A stretch of 64,000 bases of DNA from Ferrimonas sp. YFM (GTDB lineage Bacteria > Pseudomonadota > Gammaproteobacteria > Enterobacterales > Shewanellaceae): positions 2,480,001-2,544,000 of the forward strand of contig NZ_AP027368.1 of assembly GCF_030296015.1 (NCBI RefSeq). The letters run 5' to 3'. Positions within the stretch are counted from its first letter, which is position 1. Each line of letters opens with the position of its first letter. The notes beneath the pieces are model-generated. The model did no database searches, was not told where the DNA came from, and saw only the letters and a list, made by a program, of their open reading frames with translations. Positions 37,019 to 46,213 of the stretch are shown here, piece after piece. A program made the translations under genes and the position numbers.

Positions 37019-37750
37019 ATGTCACAGCATCCCCAACCCGGCAGGGAGGCCCGTCGCGGCGCGCAGCTTTTAAAAGGCACCCTGGCCATGAGCCCCCTCA
37101 CCCTGGCAGTGCTGCCCTGGGGCCTGCTGGTGGGCTCTTTGGCCATGGACGCCGGACTCAGCCCGCTGCAAAGTCAGGGCCTGTCGGCGATCATCTTCGC
37201 CGGCGCGGCGCAGATCGCCATCATCGGTCTGCTCAAGGCCGGTGCCGGGCTCGGTGCCATCCTGGCCACCACCGCCCTGATCACCTCCAGGCACCTGCTC
37301 TACTCCATGACCATGAGAAGCAAAGTCAGTGCCCTGCCCTTGCGGTGGCGACTGACATTGGGGTTTCTGCTGACCGATGAGCTGTTTGCCATCGCGCATC
37401 CGGGCAAGGAGGAGGCCCAGGATCCCTGGTATATGCTCGGCGGAGGACTGAGTTTCTATCTCGGTTGGAACCTGGCGACCCTGGCCGGGGTGCTCCTCAG
37501 TCACCAGTTGCAGGCGTTCGATACGTCGGGGCTGGATTTTGCCATCGCCGCCATCTTCATTGCCCTGGTGGTCCCTGGACTGAGGCGACGCTCTCATTGG
37601 GTTTGCGTGCTGGTGACCATGCCCCTGGCCGTACTGGCCGAAGCCATGGCCTGGCCCATGGGGCTGCTGCTCGCCTCGGTTTCCGGAATGGTGGCCGGAG
37701 CCCTGTTTGCCAATCTCACCGGCGAATCTCTGATGGAGGGTAAGGGATGA
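37019..37750 (+). CDS. azlC: Branched-chain amino-acid exporter subunit AzlC
   Basis: 243 residues with six or more spans. The AzlC signature LPWGLLVGSLAMDAGLSPLQ and AGAAQIAIIGLLKAGAG is followed by HLLYSMTMRSKV. AzlC and AzlD together export branched-chain amino acids. GAGGA precedes ATG 37019 by eight bases. The stop overlaps azlD by four bases. Confidence 0.93.
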   Translation: MSQHPQPGREARRGAQLLKGTLAMSPLTLAVLPWGLLVGSLAMDAGLSPLQSQGLSAIIFAGAAQIAIIGLLKAGAGLGAILATTALITSRHLLYSMTMRSKVSALPLRWRLTLGFLLTDELFAIAHPGKEEAQDPWYMLGGGLSFYLGWNLATLAGVLLSHQLQAFDTSGLDFAIAAIFIALVVPGLRRRSHWVCVLVTMPLAVLAEAMAWPMGLLLASVSGMVAGALFANLTGESLMEGKG

Positions 37751-38052
37751 TCTGGTTAACCCTGCTCTGTTGTGCCCTGCTGGTGTTTGCCAGCCGCTAC
37801 CTGTTTCTTGAACCCAAACTGCCGGTGCGCCTGGGACGACGTAGCCAGCAGCTGCTCAGTTACAGCGCCCCGGCGGTACTGAGCGCCATCGCCGCCCCGC
37901 TGATCTTCATCAGGGAGCAGAGCATCGACCTCCACTGGCACAACCCCTACCTGGCCTGCGGCCTGCTGGTGGCTGTGCTGGCCAGGTATGGTGCCAATGC
38001 CCTGGTCGCCATTGCCGCAGGCATGGGACTGTTCCTGCTCTGGCCTTTCTAG
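37747..38052 (+). CDS. azlD: Small exporter subunit AzlD
   Basis: 101 residues with four short hydrophobic segments; the RYLFLEPKLPVRLGRRS head and the following YSAPAVLSAIAAPLIF fit AzlD (PF05437). It works with AzlC in the inner membrane. The start overlaps the azlC stop (ATGA), so expression is coupled. Confidence 0.9.
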   Translation: MIWLTLLCCALLVFASRYLFLEPKLPVRLGRRSQQLLSYSAPAVLSAIAAPLIFIREQSIDLHWHNPYLACGLLVAVLARYGANALVAIAAGMGLFLLWPF

Positions 38053-38075
38053 CTCAAAGACAATAGCACCACGGA

Positions 38076-38387
38076 CTAGCGAGGATCTTCTCCCCATAGG
38101 GCAACCCGAAACGGGAAGAGTTCGGCCCCCATGACCCCTTCGGAGACGGCAGGGTCGAACTCCATCAGCTTCAGGGCTTCCTCTTGAGTTTCTGCCAGCA
38201 CAATGACAATGCCAAAGGTGTGCTCATCTTCGGTCAAGGTGCGCCCCGCCATGGCCACTTTGCCCTCATCCTTGAGGCGGCTGAGATAGGCAAAATGCGC
38301 CTCCACCGCACTGGCTTCCTGGGGGGTTGGCCCCTGACTGAGCATCTCCGGCCTAAGTGGCCTCAACTTATATAAAAACTGGTTCAT
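38076..38387 (-). CDS. YciI-like protein
   Basis: 103 residues: HFAYLSRLKDEGKVAMAGRT and ALKLMEFDPAVSEGVMGAELFPF are characteristic of the YciI ferredoxin-like fold. The conserved His/Asp pair could be catalytic, but no reaction is established. Convergent with azlD. Confidence 0.85.
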   Translation of the reverse strand: MNQFLYKLRPLRPEMLSQGPTPQEASAVEAHFAYLSRLKDEGKVAMAGRTLTEDEHTFGIVIVLAETQEEALKLMEFDPAVSEGVMGAELFPFRVALWGEDPR

Positions 38388-38704
38388 CCCTGCTCCTTAT
38401 CAGACCCGTGTCACCTCAGTGTATGTGAGGAGCAAGCCCGGCACAATTTCCCGCCAAAACAATAACCTTTCCAGGCTCCGTTTCAGGCATCAACACAGAG
38501 CCAACCAGAAAAGATTCTCTTTCCGCCTCAATGAAGAACTTGGCCAGGGATCCCACTTTGGCGACACCGAAAAAAAACATCAAAGAAACATGCTCTTGCT
38601 CCCATATTCCCGCCACCTTCTGTCGCTAATCTGAAGCCATAAACAAACATAAATCCTGAGCCTCTGACGGTGCTCTGCCGCCTGAAGAACTAACGGAGTC
38701 CTTC
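38388..38704. other. Intergenic stretch without a recognised gene
   Basis: 317 bp between the divergent YciI-like gene and the chemoreceptor. A 71-codon plus-strand frame has no family likeness or ribosome site. Promoters for both genes must lie here, but I cannot place them with confidence. Confidence 0.5.
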
Positions 38705-40615
38705 ATGTTAAGAAAGCCCAACATCAAGAACCGCATCATCATCGGCATCAGCTTGCTCGTCTCTCTGCTGATGGCCTTTATCCTGCCGCTTATTATCGTT
38801 CAGTTTTCCAAAGCCATAGACTCAGCTGAGCTCAAGCAGCTTAAGGAGCTCAACGAAACCGCTATCACCGAACTCAACGCCTCGGGTCGCCTTGCCCAGG
38901 CGCTGGCGACCGTGGTATCACTGACGCCGCAATTCCAGCAGGCTTTCGCCCAGCAGGACAGGGACACCCTGGCCCAGGCAACCCTACCCATCTTCAAGGT
39001 GATGAAGCAGGATTATGGCGCCCGCCAGTTCCAGTTCCATAACCCTCCGGCGACCTCCTTCCTGAGAGTGCACAAACCCGCCAAGTTCGGCGATGACCTC
39101 TCCTCTTTCCGCCATACAGTGGTAGAGACCAACACCAATCGCTCCCCCATGATGGGACTGGAGCGAGGCGTTGCCGGCATCGGCATTCGCGGTGTGGTGC
39201 CCGTCTCCTACCAGGGCCAGCATCTGGGTTCTGTGGAGTTCGGCCTCTCCTTCGGTCAGGCGTTCTTTGACCGGTTCAAACAGACCCATGGGGTAGAGAT
39301 TGCCCTGCACCTCCCGGATGGCAACAACTGGAAGCCCTTTGGCTCCACCCTGGGAGAACGCCGCCTGGGTTCAGACGCTCAACTGGCCCAGGCCTTTAAT
39401 GGCCAACCTCAGGTGTTGCAATCGGAGCTGGAAGGCGCCCCTGTCGCCGTCTATCTGCACAGCATCAGCGATTACTCGGGGAAACCCATGGGCGTGCTCG
39501 AGGTGGTGATGGATCGCAGCGAAAACCTGGCACTGGTAACCCAGATGCGCAATACGGTGATCCTGGCAGGGTTGGCAGCCCTTGCCATCGGCATCGGCGT
39601 CGCCTGGTTCATTGGCCGGGGCATTACCCAGCCCATCGAGGCTACCACGGCCACCATGGCCAACATCGCCGACGGCGACGGAGACCTAACCCTGAGGCTC
39701 GATGACAAGGGCCACGACGAACTGGCGGATCTCGCCCGTGCCTTCAACCGCTTCGCCGCCAAGGTGCACAGCACCATCAGCGAGGTCACCGGCGTGGCTG
39801 GGCAGCTGGACAGCTCGGCGCAACAACTGGCGTCCATCACCGGCGAAACCCAGGCAGGGATGGACAAACAGCTGCAGGAGACCGAGCAGGCTGCCACCGC
39901 CATGAACCAGATGAGCGCCACGGTCGACGAGGTGGCTCAGAATGCCACCCTGGCGGCAGATTCGGCGCAAAACGCCAACAAGGCCACCGATGGTGGTAAG
40001 GCCGTGGTCACATCGGTGTCCGACAGCATCCATCGCCTCTCATCGGAGATCGACGGCGCCGTCACCGTCATCCGGGATCTGGAGTTGGAGACCGGACGCA
40101 TCGACGGGGTACTGGAGGTGATCCGCAACATTGCAGAGCAAACTAACCTTCTGGCTCTGAACGCTGCCATTGAAGCGGCCCGTGCAGGAGAGCAAGGCCG
40201 CGGCTTTGCGGTGGTGGCCGATGAGGTGCGCACCCTGGCCAGCCGCACCCAGACATCGACCCAGGAGATTCAGCAGATGATTGAGCAGCTGCAGGGACAG
40301 TCTGCCAAGGCGGTGTCGGTTATGGACAATAGCCGCGCCACCTCGGAACAGTGCGTCGCCCTTGCCGCCGACGCCGATCAGGCACTGGGGCAGATCAGCG
40401 AGGCGGTCAGCAGCATCACAGAGATGAACATGCAGATCGCCAGCGCCGCCAGCGAGCAATCGGCGGTCTCCAATGAGATCAATAAGAACGTAAATAACAT
40501 CAATGAGATCGTTGCCGAAACCAGCCAGAGAACCCACAGGGCCGCGTCGGCAGGAGAGGCGATGGCTCAGCAGTCGAACACCCTGAGCAAACTTATCAAT
40601 CAGTTCAAACTGTAA
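38705..40615 (+). CDS. Methyl-accepting chemotaxis protein with double-Cache-like sensor
   Basis: 636 residues. The first span (about 12-33) is followed by a ~245-residue periplasmic sensor ([16 protein letters not shown], then [15 protein letters not shown], as in dCache_3). The second span lies at about 280-300, followed by HAMP ([20 protein letters not shown]) and a signalling hairpin with the conserved tip [20 protein letters not shown]. It detects a small molecule outside and controls CheA. The ligand cannot be read from the sequence. A terminator follows at four bases. Confidence 0.92.
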   Translation: MLRKPNIKNRIIIGISLLVSLLMAFILPLIIVQFSKAIDSAELKQLKELNETAITELNASGRLAQALATVVSLTPQFQQAFAQQDRDTLAQATLPIFKVMKQDYGARQFQFHNPPATSFLRVHKPAKFGDDLSSFRHTVVETNTNRSPMMGLERGVAGIGIRGVVPVSYQGQHLGSVEFGLSFGQAFFDRFKQTHGVEIALHLPDGNNWKPFGSTLGERRLGSDAQLAQAFNGQPQVLQSELEGAPVAVYLHSISDYSGKPMGVLEVVMDRSENLALVTQMRNTVILAGLAALAIGIGVAWFIGRGITQPIEATTATMANIADGDGDLTLRLDDKGHDELADLARAFNRFAAKVHSTISEVTGVAGQLDSSAQQLASITGETQAGMDKQLQETEQAATAMNQMSATVDEVAQNATLAADSAQNANKATDGGKAVVTSVSDSIHRLSSEIDGAVTVIRDLELETGRIDGVLEVIRNIAEQTNLLALNAAIEAARAGEQGRGFAVVADEVRTLASRTQTSTQEIQQMIEQLQGQSAKAVSVMDNSRATSEQCVALAADADQALGQISEAVSSITEMNMQIASAASEQSAVSNEINKNVNNINEIVAETSQRTHRAASAGEAMAQQSNTLSKLINQFKL

Positions 40616-40618
40616 ACG

Positions 40619-40645
40619 AAAAAGGGGGCGTTTAGCCCCCTTTTT
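40619..40645. terminator. Bidirectional Rho-independent terminator
   Basis: AAAAAGGGGGC and GCCCCCTTTTT pair around GTTTA. A tracts and T tracts on both strands suit the chemoreceptor gene and the convergent small membrane protein gene. Confidence 0.92.
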
Positions 40646-40950
40646 CATCTGACGGATTTCACTTTGAACGAGACATCGAGGGGGTCCCCTCTGAACACCT
40701 GGCCAGGTTGGCGAAGGGGTTCCACCTCGAACTCCAGTTCCTGAATACGCTGCCTGAGCAGCTGATTCTCCGCACTGATCTGATTCAGTTTGCGCCGATA
40801 CTCTTCCAGGTGTTGCCGAATCCCGCTATCCCTGCTGGTTTCGGGCCTGTGTTGCCCTTTGCTACTGAGAGCCAGTGCATTACACAGTATCAGAGCAAAC
40901 AGGCATCCAATGGCGATGCCGCCAATGAAAGCAACTGCATCCACGCTCAT
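40645..40950 (-). CDS. Small membrane protein with coiled coil, unknown
   Basis: About 101 residues: an N-terminal span (AVAFIGGIAIGCLFALILCNALAL) followed by a helical, coiled-coil-like cytoplasmic part (LEEYRRKLNQISAENQLLRQ). Resembles small bitopic proteins such as YhcB in layout only. ATG 40950 lies five bases after GGAGG, better placed than the GTG two codons earlier. Confidence 0.65.
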   Translation of the reverse strand: MSVDAVAFIGGIAIGCLFALILCNALALSSKGQHRPETSRDSGIRQHLEEYRRKLNQISAENQLLRQRIQELEFEVEPLRQPGQVFRGDPLDVSFKVKSVR

Positions 40951-41087
40951 AGACACCTCCTTATACGTCCCTGTTCTGTTTTAAGCGTAGACCAAACCGA
41001 CGCTATATAAATGTAATAGAGAAATGATAACGTTTAACAACAACTCGGCTTGCCCATATTTTGCCCACAATCTGCGGGCAGATGCTG

Positions 41088-42038
41088 CTAGGTGACAAGC
41101 TGCCTCATCTCGGTTTTGTGCTCTTGTGGCCGCAGATCCGAAGGAACCGGGTACTCGGGATGATAGACATCCCGGCTGGCCCAGACCGCCGGCAATGGCG
41201 GCTCCCAGCAGGCCTCTATCTCAGACACCAGTTCCGACAGCGCCTCCTCCTTCCGGGGATATTGCCCCCAGTCGAGCGGCCAGTCGGCTTCATCGGCTCT
41301 GGCCAGCACCTGACTCATCCAGCGTCGCCTCAGGTCGGCCCATTGGGAGGACTGGGAACCACTCTCCATCACTGCCTGCCAGGGACGCACCTCCACATAG
41401 AGGGTGCGTCGCACCCCTTCAGAACGCTTAGGCTGTGAGCCATGAAGGATCATCATGTCCTGCACCAGGATGTCCCCGGCCCGGGCCGGTTGCTCCACGA
41501 CGCCTGGGGGCGACCAGCCATAGTGCTCCGACAGGGCTTCAATGGGCTGGGCGCCGTGCTGGGTACCCGGCACGTAGCGCAAACAGCCATCCCCCTGGTC
41601 AGCGTCATCCAGATAGAGGCCGATATTGAGATAGGGAAAACGCCTGTCGTGCTGAGCGCCCTGGTGCCAATTGATCACCGGATGGGGGTGCTGATGTTTG
41701 TAGAGCAGATCTGCGTGCAGGGGAACCGCTCCCGGGCCACACAACTCTCTGGCCAGTGCCATCATGGCAGGACAGGCCAGAGTCTCAATCAACAGCTCAG
41801 AGGCGTGGGCAAGCAGGTTGTCGTATCGCATCAATCTGGGACCCACACGGTCCTCAACGACACAGAAATCCCGGCCATGCAATCCCTGACTGTGCACCTC
41901 CAGGGCCTGCTGCTCGAGATGGTCCGCTACCTGGCGCCAACGACGAACCAGGTGGGGGGGAAATGACCCGGGCAGGCGCAGGAAGCCCTGTCTGGAGAAC
42001 AGACGGCGCTGGTCCGGGGTCAACTGATAGTTTCTCAT
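41088..42038 (-). CDS. Phytanoyl-CoA dioxygenase-family Fe(II)/2-oxoglutarate enzyme with H-Q-G site
   Basis: 316 residues. The PhyH fold is visible in GFLRLPGSFPPHLVRRW at the N-terminus, YLDDADQGDGCLRYVPGTQH in the core, and the distal iron His199 (ILHGSQPK) with a likely 2-oxoglutarate Arg about 11 residues later (GVRRTLYVEVRP). The proximal site, normally W-H-x-D, reads W-H125-Q-G127. Loss of the carboxylate is the mark of Fe/2OG halogenases such as SyrB2 (HxA) and WelO5 (HxG), where chloride occupies the vacant site. Asp131, six residues after His125, could instead supply the ligand. Substrate unknown. It stands alone between unrelated genes. Confidence 0.75.
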   Translation of the reverse strand: MRNYQLTPDQRRLFSRQGFLRLPGSFPPHLVRRWRQVADHLEQQALEVHSQGLHGRDFCVVEDRVGPRLMRYDNLLAHASELLIETLACPAMMALARELCGPGAVPLHADLLYKHQHPHPVINWHQGAQHDRRFPYLNIGLYLDDADQGDGCLRYVPGTQHGAQPIEALSEHYGWSPPGVVEQPARAGDILVQDMMILHGSQPKRSEGVRRTLYVEVRPWQAVMESGSQSSQWADLRRRWMSQVLARADEADWPLDWGQYPRKEEALSELVSEIEACWEPPLPAVWASRDVYHPEYPVPSDLRPQEHKTEMRQLVT

Positions 42039-42159
42039 AGGCCCTCCGTGGCTTGGCTATCAGTGCCTTTCTCTATTTACACTACCGAGTTTGAGAAAAG
42101 GAGCAATCCTCTTGCATAAAAAAACATCACAAATAGCTGGGGCTTGTCCGAGCTTGCGC

Positions 42160-42660
42160 TCAGCTGCTCTGAAGCTGACTCACTGCCGTCAATTGATACA
42201 GATTGAGGGCAAAGGGACCACTTTGGCCCTGCCCCATCAGCAACCCAAGCTGCTCGACCCGGCTCTCATCCAGAGGTTCGGCTCCGGCAACGGCGCGACC
42301 GCGAAACCTCGGCTCGAACTCGCTCAGGGGCAGTTCAATCACCTCTTCCCTGCCCGGCTGAGTCGCAAAACCGGCTACGTAGAGCACCCCGTCGTATAAG
42401 CCATCCATCTTCAGCCTGAGCTGATAGCTGTTGCCGTCTCCCCTGTGCGTCAACCTCAGAGCGCGGCACCCCTCAGGCAATACCAGGGGGCGGCGCATGG
42501 AGGCAAAACCTCCGCCATTGTCCAGGGAGACCACGCCTTCAAAACGGCACCCCTGCTCGATGGCCACCATCTGGCTTTGAGACACGCCCCCCATCACGCC
42601 ATCATTGATGGCGCGCCACCTGCTGGCTTCTTCAGCCTGAGAGAAATCCACAAGTTGCAT
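42160..42660 (-). CDS. CIA30-family protein
   Basis: 166 residues. The segment WRAINDGVMGGVSQSQMV near the N-terminus is the hallmark of CIA30 / NADH:ubiquinone oxidoreductase intermediate-associated protein 30 (PF08547), and FEGVVSLDNGGGFASMRRP follows it. Bacterial members have no settled role and adopt a carbohydrate-binding-like jelly roll. ATG 42660 lies after GAGGGCAGT and gives family length; a longer frame reads further upstream. Confidence 0.88.
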   Translation of the reverse strand: MQLVDFSQAEEASRWRAINDGVMGGVSQSQMVAIEQGCRFEGVVSLDNGGGFASMRRPLVLPEGCRALRLTHRGDGNSYQLRLKMDGLYDGVLYVAGFATQPGREEVIELPLSEFEPRFRGRAVAGAEPLDESRVEQLGLLMGQGQSGPFALNLYQLTAVSQLQSS

Positions 42661-43529
42661 ACTGCCCTCACTGTTTGAGAGTGATCTGGTGTTGAGCCCG
42701 CCTCCCCCACCAAAGAGAAAAAGGCGCTCCACAGACACCGCACCAAGGCCTTCAATCCCCGGGTAACCAGTTCTCTCTCTTCAGAATATCCCCTTAGGGG
42801 CCATTATTGTAGGCGCATCCGCCGTCCGGGGGACGCCCCGCCTAGTGACGTAATGGGTGGCAGGTAATGAGGAACACAGAGAGTAAAAACCTACTTTGCA
42901 CGCTTCTTTAAAAGAACTTACAACCAACTCGTCAAAAACCACCAAAACGGCTGAATCGGCAAAATTTAATGTTAACGCCTTGTATGGCATGCCGTCATTG
43001 AGCTTAATTTTCAATCGCAAAAGTGTAATTAAGTTACAGGGCGAGCACAGCAGATCAGCACGGCAATCCATCCACAGGCGCATTAGAAATTTGCGATATA
43101 AACTTCAGGAATTCTGAACACACAAACTCAACACCGGCGCGGGCTGGAGCGAAGATAAAAAAAGGCAGCGCTGATGAGACGCCGCCTTTTGCAGGGAAAT
43201 GATAATGAACCTAACACCGTAGAATTGTAGTTAAGTTCACAAATCATCTTACTCATTACAGACTCAATTGGAACTGGCATTTGTCACATATTTTCACTAA
43301 ATCAGGCTCGATTGTCTGTTTTGCAGCCAGAAAACGCTACCAGTCGATAACAAAACATCTCTCATCACGGATTTGGCGAAAAGTTTGATACGAAACGCAT
43401 GATTTAAACAGGCAACCATCCACATCTGCGTGAGAGCTGCATCACCAATGGAAAACTACTGTGGAAAGTAACATTGTCATCACACACCAGGGACTGGTGT
43501 ACTGTCGGGTCTGAAGTTGGAGACCTCTC
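42661..43529. other. Long intergenic region with a terminator-like hairpin
   Basis: 869 bp without a gene I can support, and AT-rich from about 42890. A hairpin at 43160-43190 is AAAAGGC-A-GCG/CGC-C-GCCTTTT with loop CTGATGAGA and A/T tracts on both sides, as in a bidirectional terminator. No protein gene lies next to it, so a small RNA may end there. A 100-codon minus-strand frame at 42781-43083 has no family likeness. ACTGTGGAAAGT at 43459-43470 also occurs inside the element shared by the two cobalamin operons. Confidence 0.55.
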
Positions 43530-44108
43530 ATGTCCCTTATCTACTGCCGCCACGGCAGAACCCAGTGGAATGAACTGGGCACCTTGCAAGGCACTTTTGA
43601 CAGCCCGCTTACAGAAACTGGCAAAGACCAGGCTCGTGACAGCGGCCGTCTGGCCGCCCTCCATGCACCCCAGCTGATCTACTGCAGCGAACTCGGCCGT
43701 GCCCGGCACAGTGCCGAACTGGCCAACCTCGCCCTCTCTGTGCCTGTGCTGACCTCGCCCCTGCTTAACGAACGCTGCTTTGGCGCCCTGCAAGGGCTGG
43801 ACAGAACCACTCATCCAAAATGGTGGCAGGCTTACACCCACAGGGAGCAACAGGACTGCATGGCCATACCCGGCTCCGAAGCCGCATCCGAGGTAGCTTA
43901 TCGAATCAGTGCGTTCTGGACTGAGATGCGCCAGATGCACGGCGATACGCGCATTCTGGTGGTGGGTCACGGTGAGTGGCTTAAGATTGCCCTGAGCCTG
44001 GCATGGGGCATCCCCCCTTGGAGCGGCGTGCCTCCTTTGCCGGATAATGGCCAGGTGTGGCGATTGGAGGAGATGCGCGGACTGATGCCACAGCAGCAGT
44101 CCGCGTAA
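43530..44108 (+). CDS. cobC: Histidine phosphatase, candidate alpha-ribazole phosphatase CobC
   Basis: 192 residues. The RHGRTQWN motif holds the catalytic His and Arg, CSELGRARHSAEL the second Arg, and VVGHGEWLKIAL the second His; ERCFGALQG is the usual acidic motif. Such phosphatases include CobC, which dephosphorylates alpha-ribazole phosphate in the lower-ligand branch of cobalamin synthesis. Its place beside the corrin operon supports that, though other members of the family are possible. Convergent with cobA, with four bases between stop codons. GGAG precedes the ATG. Confidence 0.8.
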   Translation: MSLIYCRHGRTQWNELGTLQGTFDSPLTETGKDQARDSGRLAALHAPQLIYCSELGRARHSAELANLALSVPVLTSPLLNERCFGALQGLDRTTHPKWWQAYTHREQQDCMAIPGSEAASEVAYRISAFWTEMRQMHGDTRILVVGHGEWLKIALSLAWGIPPWSGVPPLPDNGQVWRLEEMRGLMPQQQSA

Positions 44109-44112
44109 GAAT

Positions 44113-45438
44113 CTAGGCTGCCACGCGGCTGGCCTCTGGTGCCGCATCGTTGACCCTGAAGCCAAGGCGCTGCGCCTCAGAACGCACCCGTTCACAACCG
44201 CTGAACACCAGGGCATCGGGGCTCAAGAGATCATGCTCCACCAGATAGTGGAACGCCTTCTCCTCCTCAGCGGTAACCATGGAAGCCTGAACCAAGGGGT
44301 AAACAGGCTCAATCACGCGGACCTGACGCAGGCACAAGCCTTCAGAGGCATACTTGGTGATGCTCAAAGCCTCTGAAACGGGCTCTTCCGCCTGATTGAT
44401 GAACAGCCCCTGTTGCGCCATCCAATGACAGGCCTGCTCAGTGCCCGACAGCCGCCAATGCCAATGACGGCAGTCCAACTGCTGCTCCAGACAAAGGCGG
44501 TACAGGCTCTGAGCCGCTTCCCGGCTGTCCAGCCACAGTTCCTTGGCTGCCAGCAACTTGTGCCAACCTGGCTCATCCAGTGCAACGCTCTGTTCAATCT
44601 GAGGCGCCTGAACCACTACTGCGCCCTGCTGGCGCATGGACTCCAACAGAGCAGAGTCCCCACCGCAATCGAGCACCTGAACCCCGCTGAGAGGCAGTTT
44701 GCCTCGCCAGTCCAGCTCTTCAGACAAGGACACCACCTGCCCCATCACCACCAACATGGGATCCCCATTATCAAAGTCGGCAATGCGCTCACCTATCTGC
44801 TTCAGTTCTGCGGTGATCATTCGCTGCTTATGACTGGTGGCGGCTGCGATCACCGCCACCGGCGTGCCTGGGTCCCTGCCTCTCTCTATCAGTTCCCTGG
44901 CATGCTGAGCCAGTTTTTTCGCCCCCATGTAGAGCACCAGGGTGCCTGAGCTCTGGCCCATCGCCGCCCAGTTGCTGATGGTGGTGGATGCCCTGTGGCC
45001 GCTGGCAAAGGTCACATCAGATGCCATGCCATTGCTGGTCAGCGGAAAACCGGCGTAGGCCGCCGCCCCCAATGCCGAGCTGATGCCGGGCACCACCTCA
45101 TAGTCGATGCCATGATGCTGCAAACAGCGACACTCTTCGGTGGCGCGGCCGAAGATGAAGGGATCGCCGGCCTTCAGGCGCAGCACACTGCGCCCGGCCA
45201 GTGCCTGCTCCACCACTTCGGGGTGCATACCATACTCGATGCTGGTGCCGCAGTAGCCCCGGTACCCCACGGGGATCATGGTGGTGCCCGCAGGCACCAG
45301 TGAGAGCACCGCCGCATCAATAAGCAGGTCATAGCAGACCACGTCACACAGATGCATCAGTTCATGGGCGCGGCGGGTCAACAGGCCAGGGTCACCTGGG
45401 CCGGCTCCCGCCAGATAGACCTTTCCCGGCTTAGTCAT
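44113..45438 (-). CDS. cobA: Uroporphyrinogen-III methyltransferase with degenerate HemD-like tail
   Basis: 441 residues. Residues 1-250 are a complete SUMT: VYLAGAGPGDPGLLT, VVCYDLLIDAAVLSL, GYRGYCG, RLKAGDPFIFGR, EVVPGISSALGAAAYAG and LVLYMGAKKL. It makes precorrin-2 from uroporphyrinogen III. Residues ~255-441 look like a worn uroporphyrinogen-III synthase: SGVQVLDCGGDSALLESM, VVQAPQIEQ, DSREAAQSL and a closing DALVFSGCERVRSEA. CobA-HemD fusions are known, but here the tail has little of HemD's conserved core. ATG 45438 follows GGAGG and overlaps cbiF by eight bases. Last gene of the riboswitch-controlled operon. Confidence 0.9.
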   Translation of the reverse strand: MTKPGKVYLAGAGPGDPGLLTRRAHELMHLCDVVCYDLLIDAAVLSLVPAGTTMIPVGYRGYCGTSIEYGMHPEVVEQALAGRSVLRLKAGDPFIFGRATEECRCLQHHGIDYEVVPGISSALGAAAYAGFPLTSNGMASDVTFASGHRASTTISNWAAMGQSSGTLVLYMGAKKLAQHARELIERGRDPGTPVAVIAAATSHKQRMITAELKQIGERIADFDNGDPMLVVMGQVVSLSEELDWRGKLPLSGVQVLDCGGDSALLESMRQQGAVVVQAPQIEQSVALDEPGWHKLLAAKELWLDSREAAQSLYRLCLEQQLDCRHWHWRLSGTEQACHWMAQQGLFINQAEEPVSEALSITKYASEGLCLRQVRVIEPVYPLVQASMVTAEEEKAFHYLVEHDLLSPDALVFSGCERVRSEAQRLGFRVNDAAPEASRVAA

Positions 45439-46213
45439 GACTGACCTCCGCGTCGGTGATCCGCGCCCGGCGAAAGCCATGGGTAAACTCGGCGGCGTAG
45501 AGGCGCGAGTCCCGAAACTCTGTGGTATCCAGCACCTTTGAGACGATGATCATCGCCGTCGCGCGGATCCCGGCACCTTCGACCTGCTCCACTATGGTGT
45601 CCAGGGTGCCACGCAGAATACGCTGCTCGGGGTGGGAGGCTTTCTCCACCACCGCCACCGGCCAGCTTCCCGGATAGACCTCCTTGAGCTCCCTGGCCAC
45701 CTTGCGGATCAGGCTGGCAGAGAGGAACAGGCACAGGGTGGCTTCATGCTCGGCCAGAGACTTGAGGTTTTCCTTCTCCGGCACCGGGGTGCGACCGGAT
45801 GCCCGGCTGAGGATGATGGTCTGGCACTGCTCAGGCAGGGTCAGCTCCTGACCCAGCGCCGCCGCCGACGCCTGGAATGAGCTCACTCCAGGCACCACCT
45901 TCCAGTCGATGTTCAGCTTGTCCAGCCTGCGGGTGGTCTCTGCCAGGGAGCTGTAGATGGAGAGATCCCCGGTCTGGACCCGGGCCACATCCTGACCCTT
46001 CTCTTGGGCATCGACGCACACCTGGATGATCTCATCCAAGTCCATGTTTTCGGAGCTGAGCACCAGGGCATCTTCCCGGGCACGGGCTACCACCTCTTTG
46101 GGCACCAGAGATCCGGTGTAGAGCACCACGGGGCAGGACTCCACCAGGCGGGCACCCTTGACGGTAATAAGATCCGGATCGCCTGGGCCGGCGCCAATGA
46201 AAAATACGGTCAT
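45431..46213 (-). CDS. cobM: Precorrin-4 C11-methyltransferase (CobM/CbiF)
   Basis: 260 residues, family length. Visible are VFFIGAGPGDPDLITVKGAR, VLYTGSLVP, ARVQTGDLSIYSSLAE and GVSSFQASAAALGQELTLPE. It methylates C11 of the corrin precursor with S-adenosylmethionine. With CbiD and CbiG nearby the pathway is the anaerobic (cobalt-first) one, so the substrate should be cobalt-precorrin-4. GGAGG lies close to the ATG; it overlaps cbiH by four bases. Confidence 0.95.
   Translation of the reverse strand: MTVFFIGAGPGDPDLITVKGARLVESCPVVLYTGSLVPKEVVARAREDALVLSSENMDLDEIIQVCVDAQEKGQDVARVQTGDLSIYSSLAETTRRLDKLNIDWKVVPGVSSFQASAAALGQELTLPEQCQTIILSRASGRTPVPEKENLKSLAEHEATLCLFLSASLIRKVARELKEVYPGSWPVAVVEKASHPEQRILRGTLDTIVEQVEGAGIRATAMIIVSKVLDTTEFRDSRLYAAEFTHGFRRARITDAEVSHD

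Noticed and set aside
41020-41040. Fur-box-like AATGATAACG stretch
   Set aside because: Too short a match to a Fur box, and the nearby small gene has no iron link.
42781-43083. 100-codon minus-strand open frame in the long gap
   Set aside because: No ribosome site, no domain, and unlike neighbouring genes in codon use.
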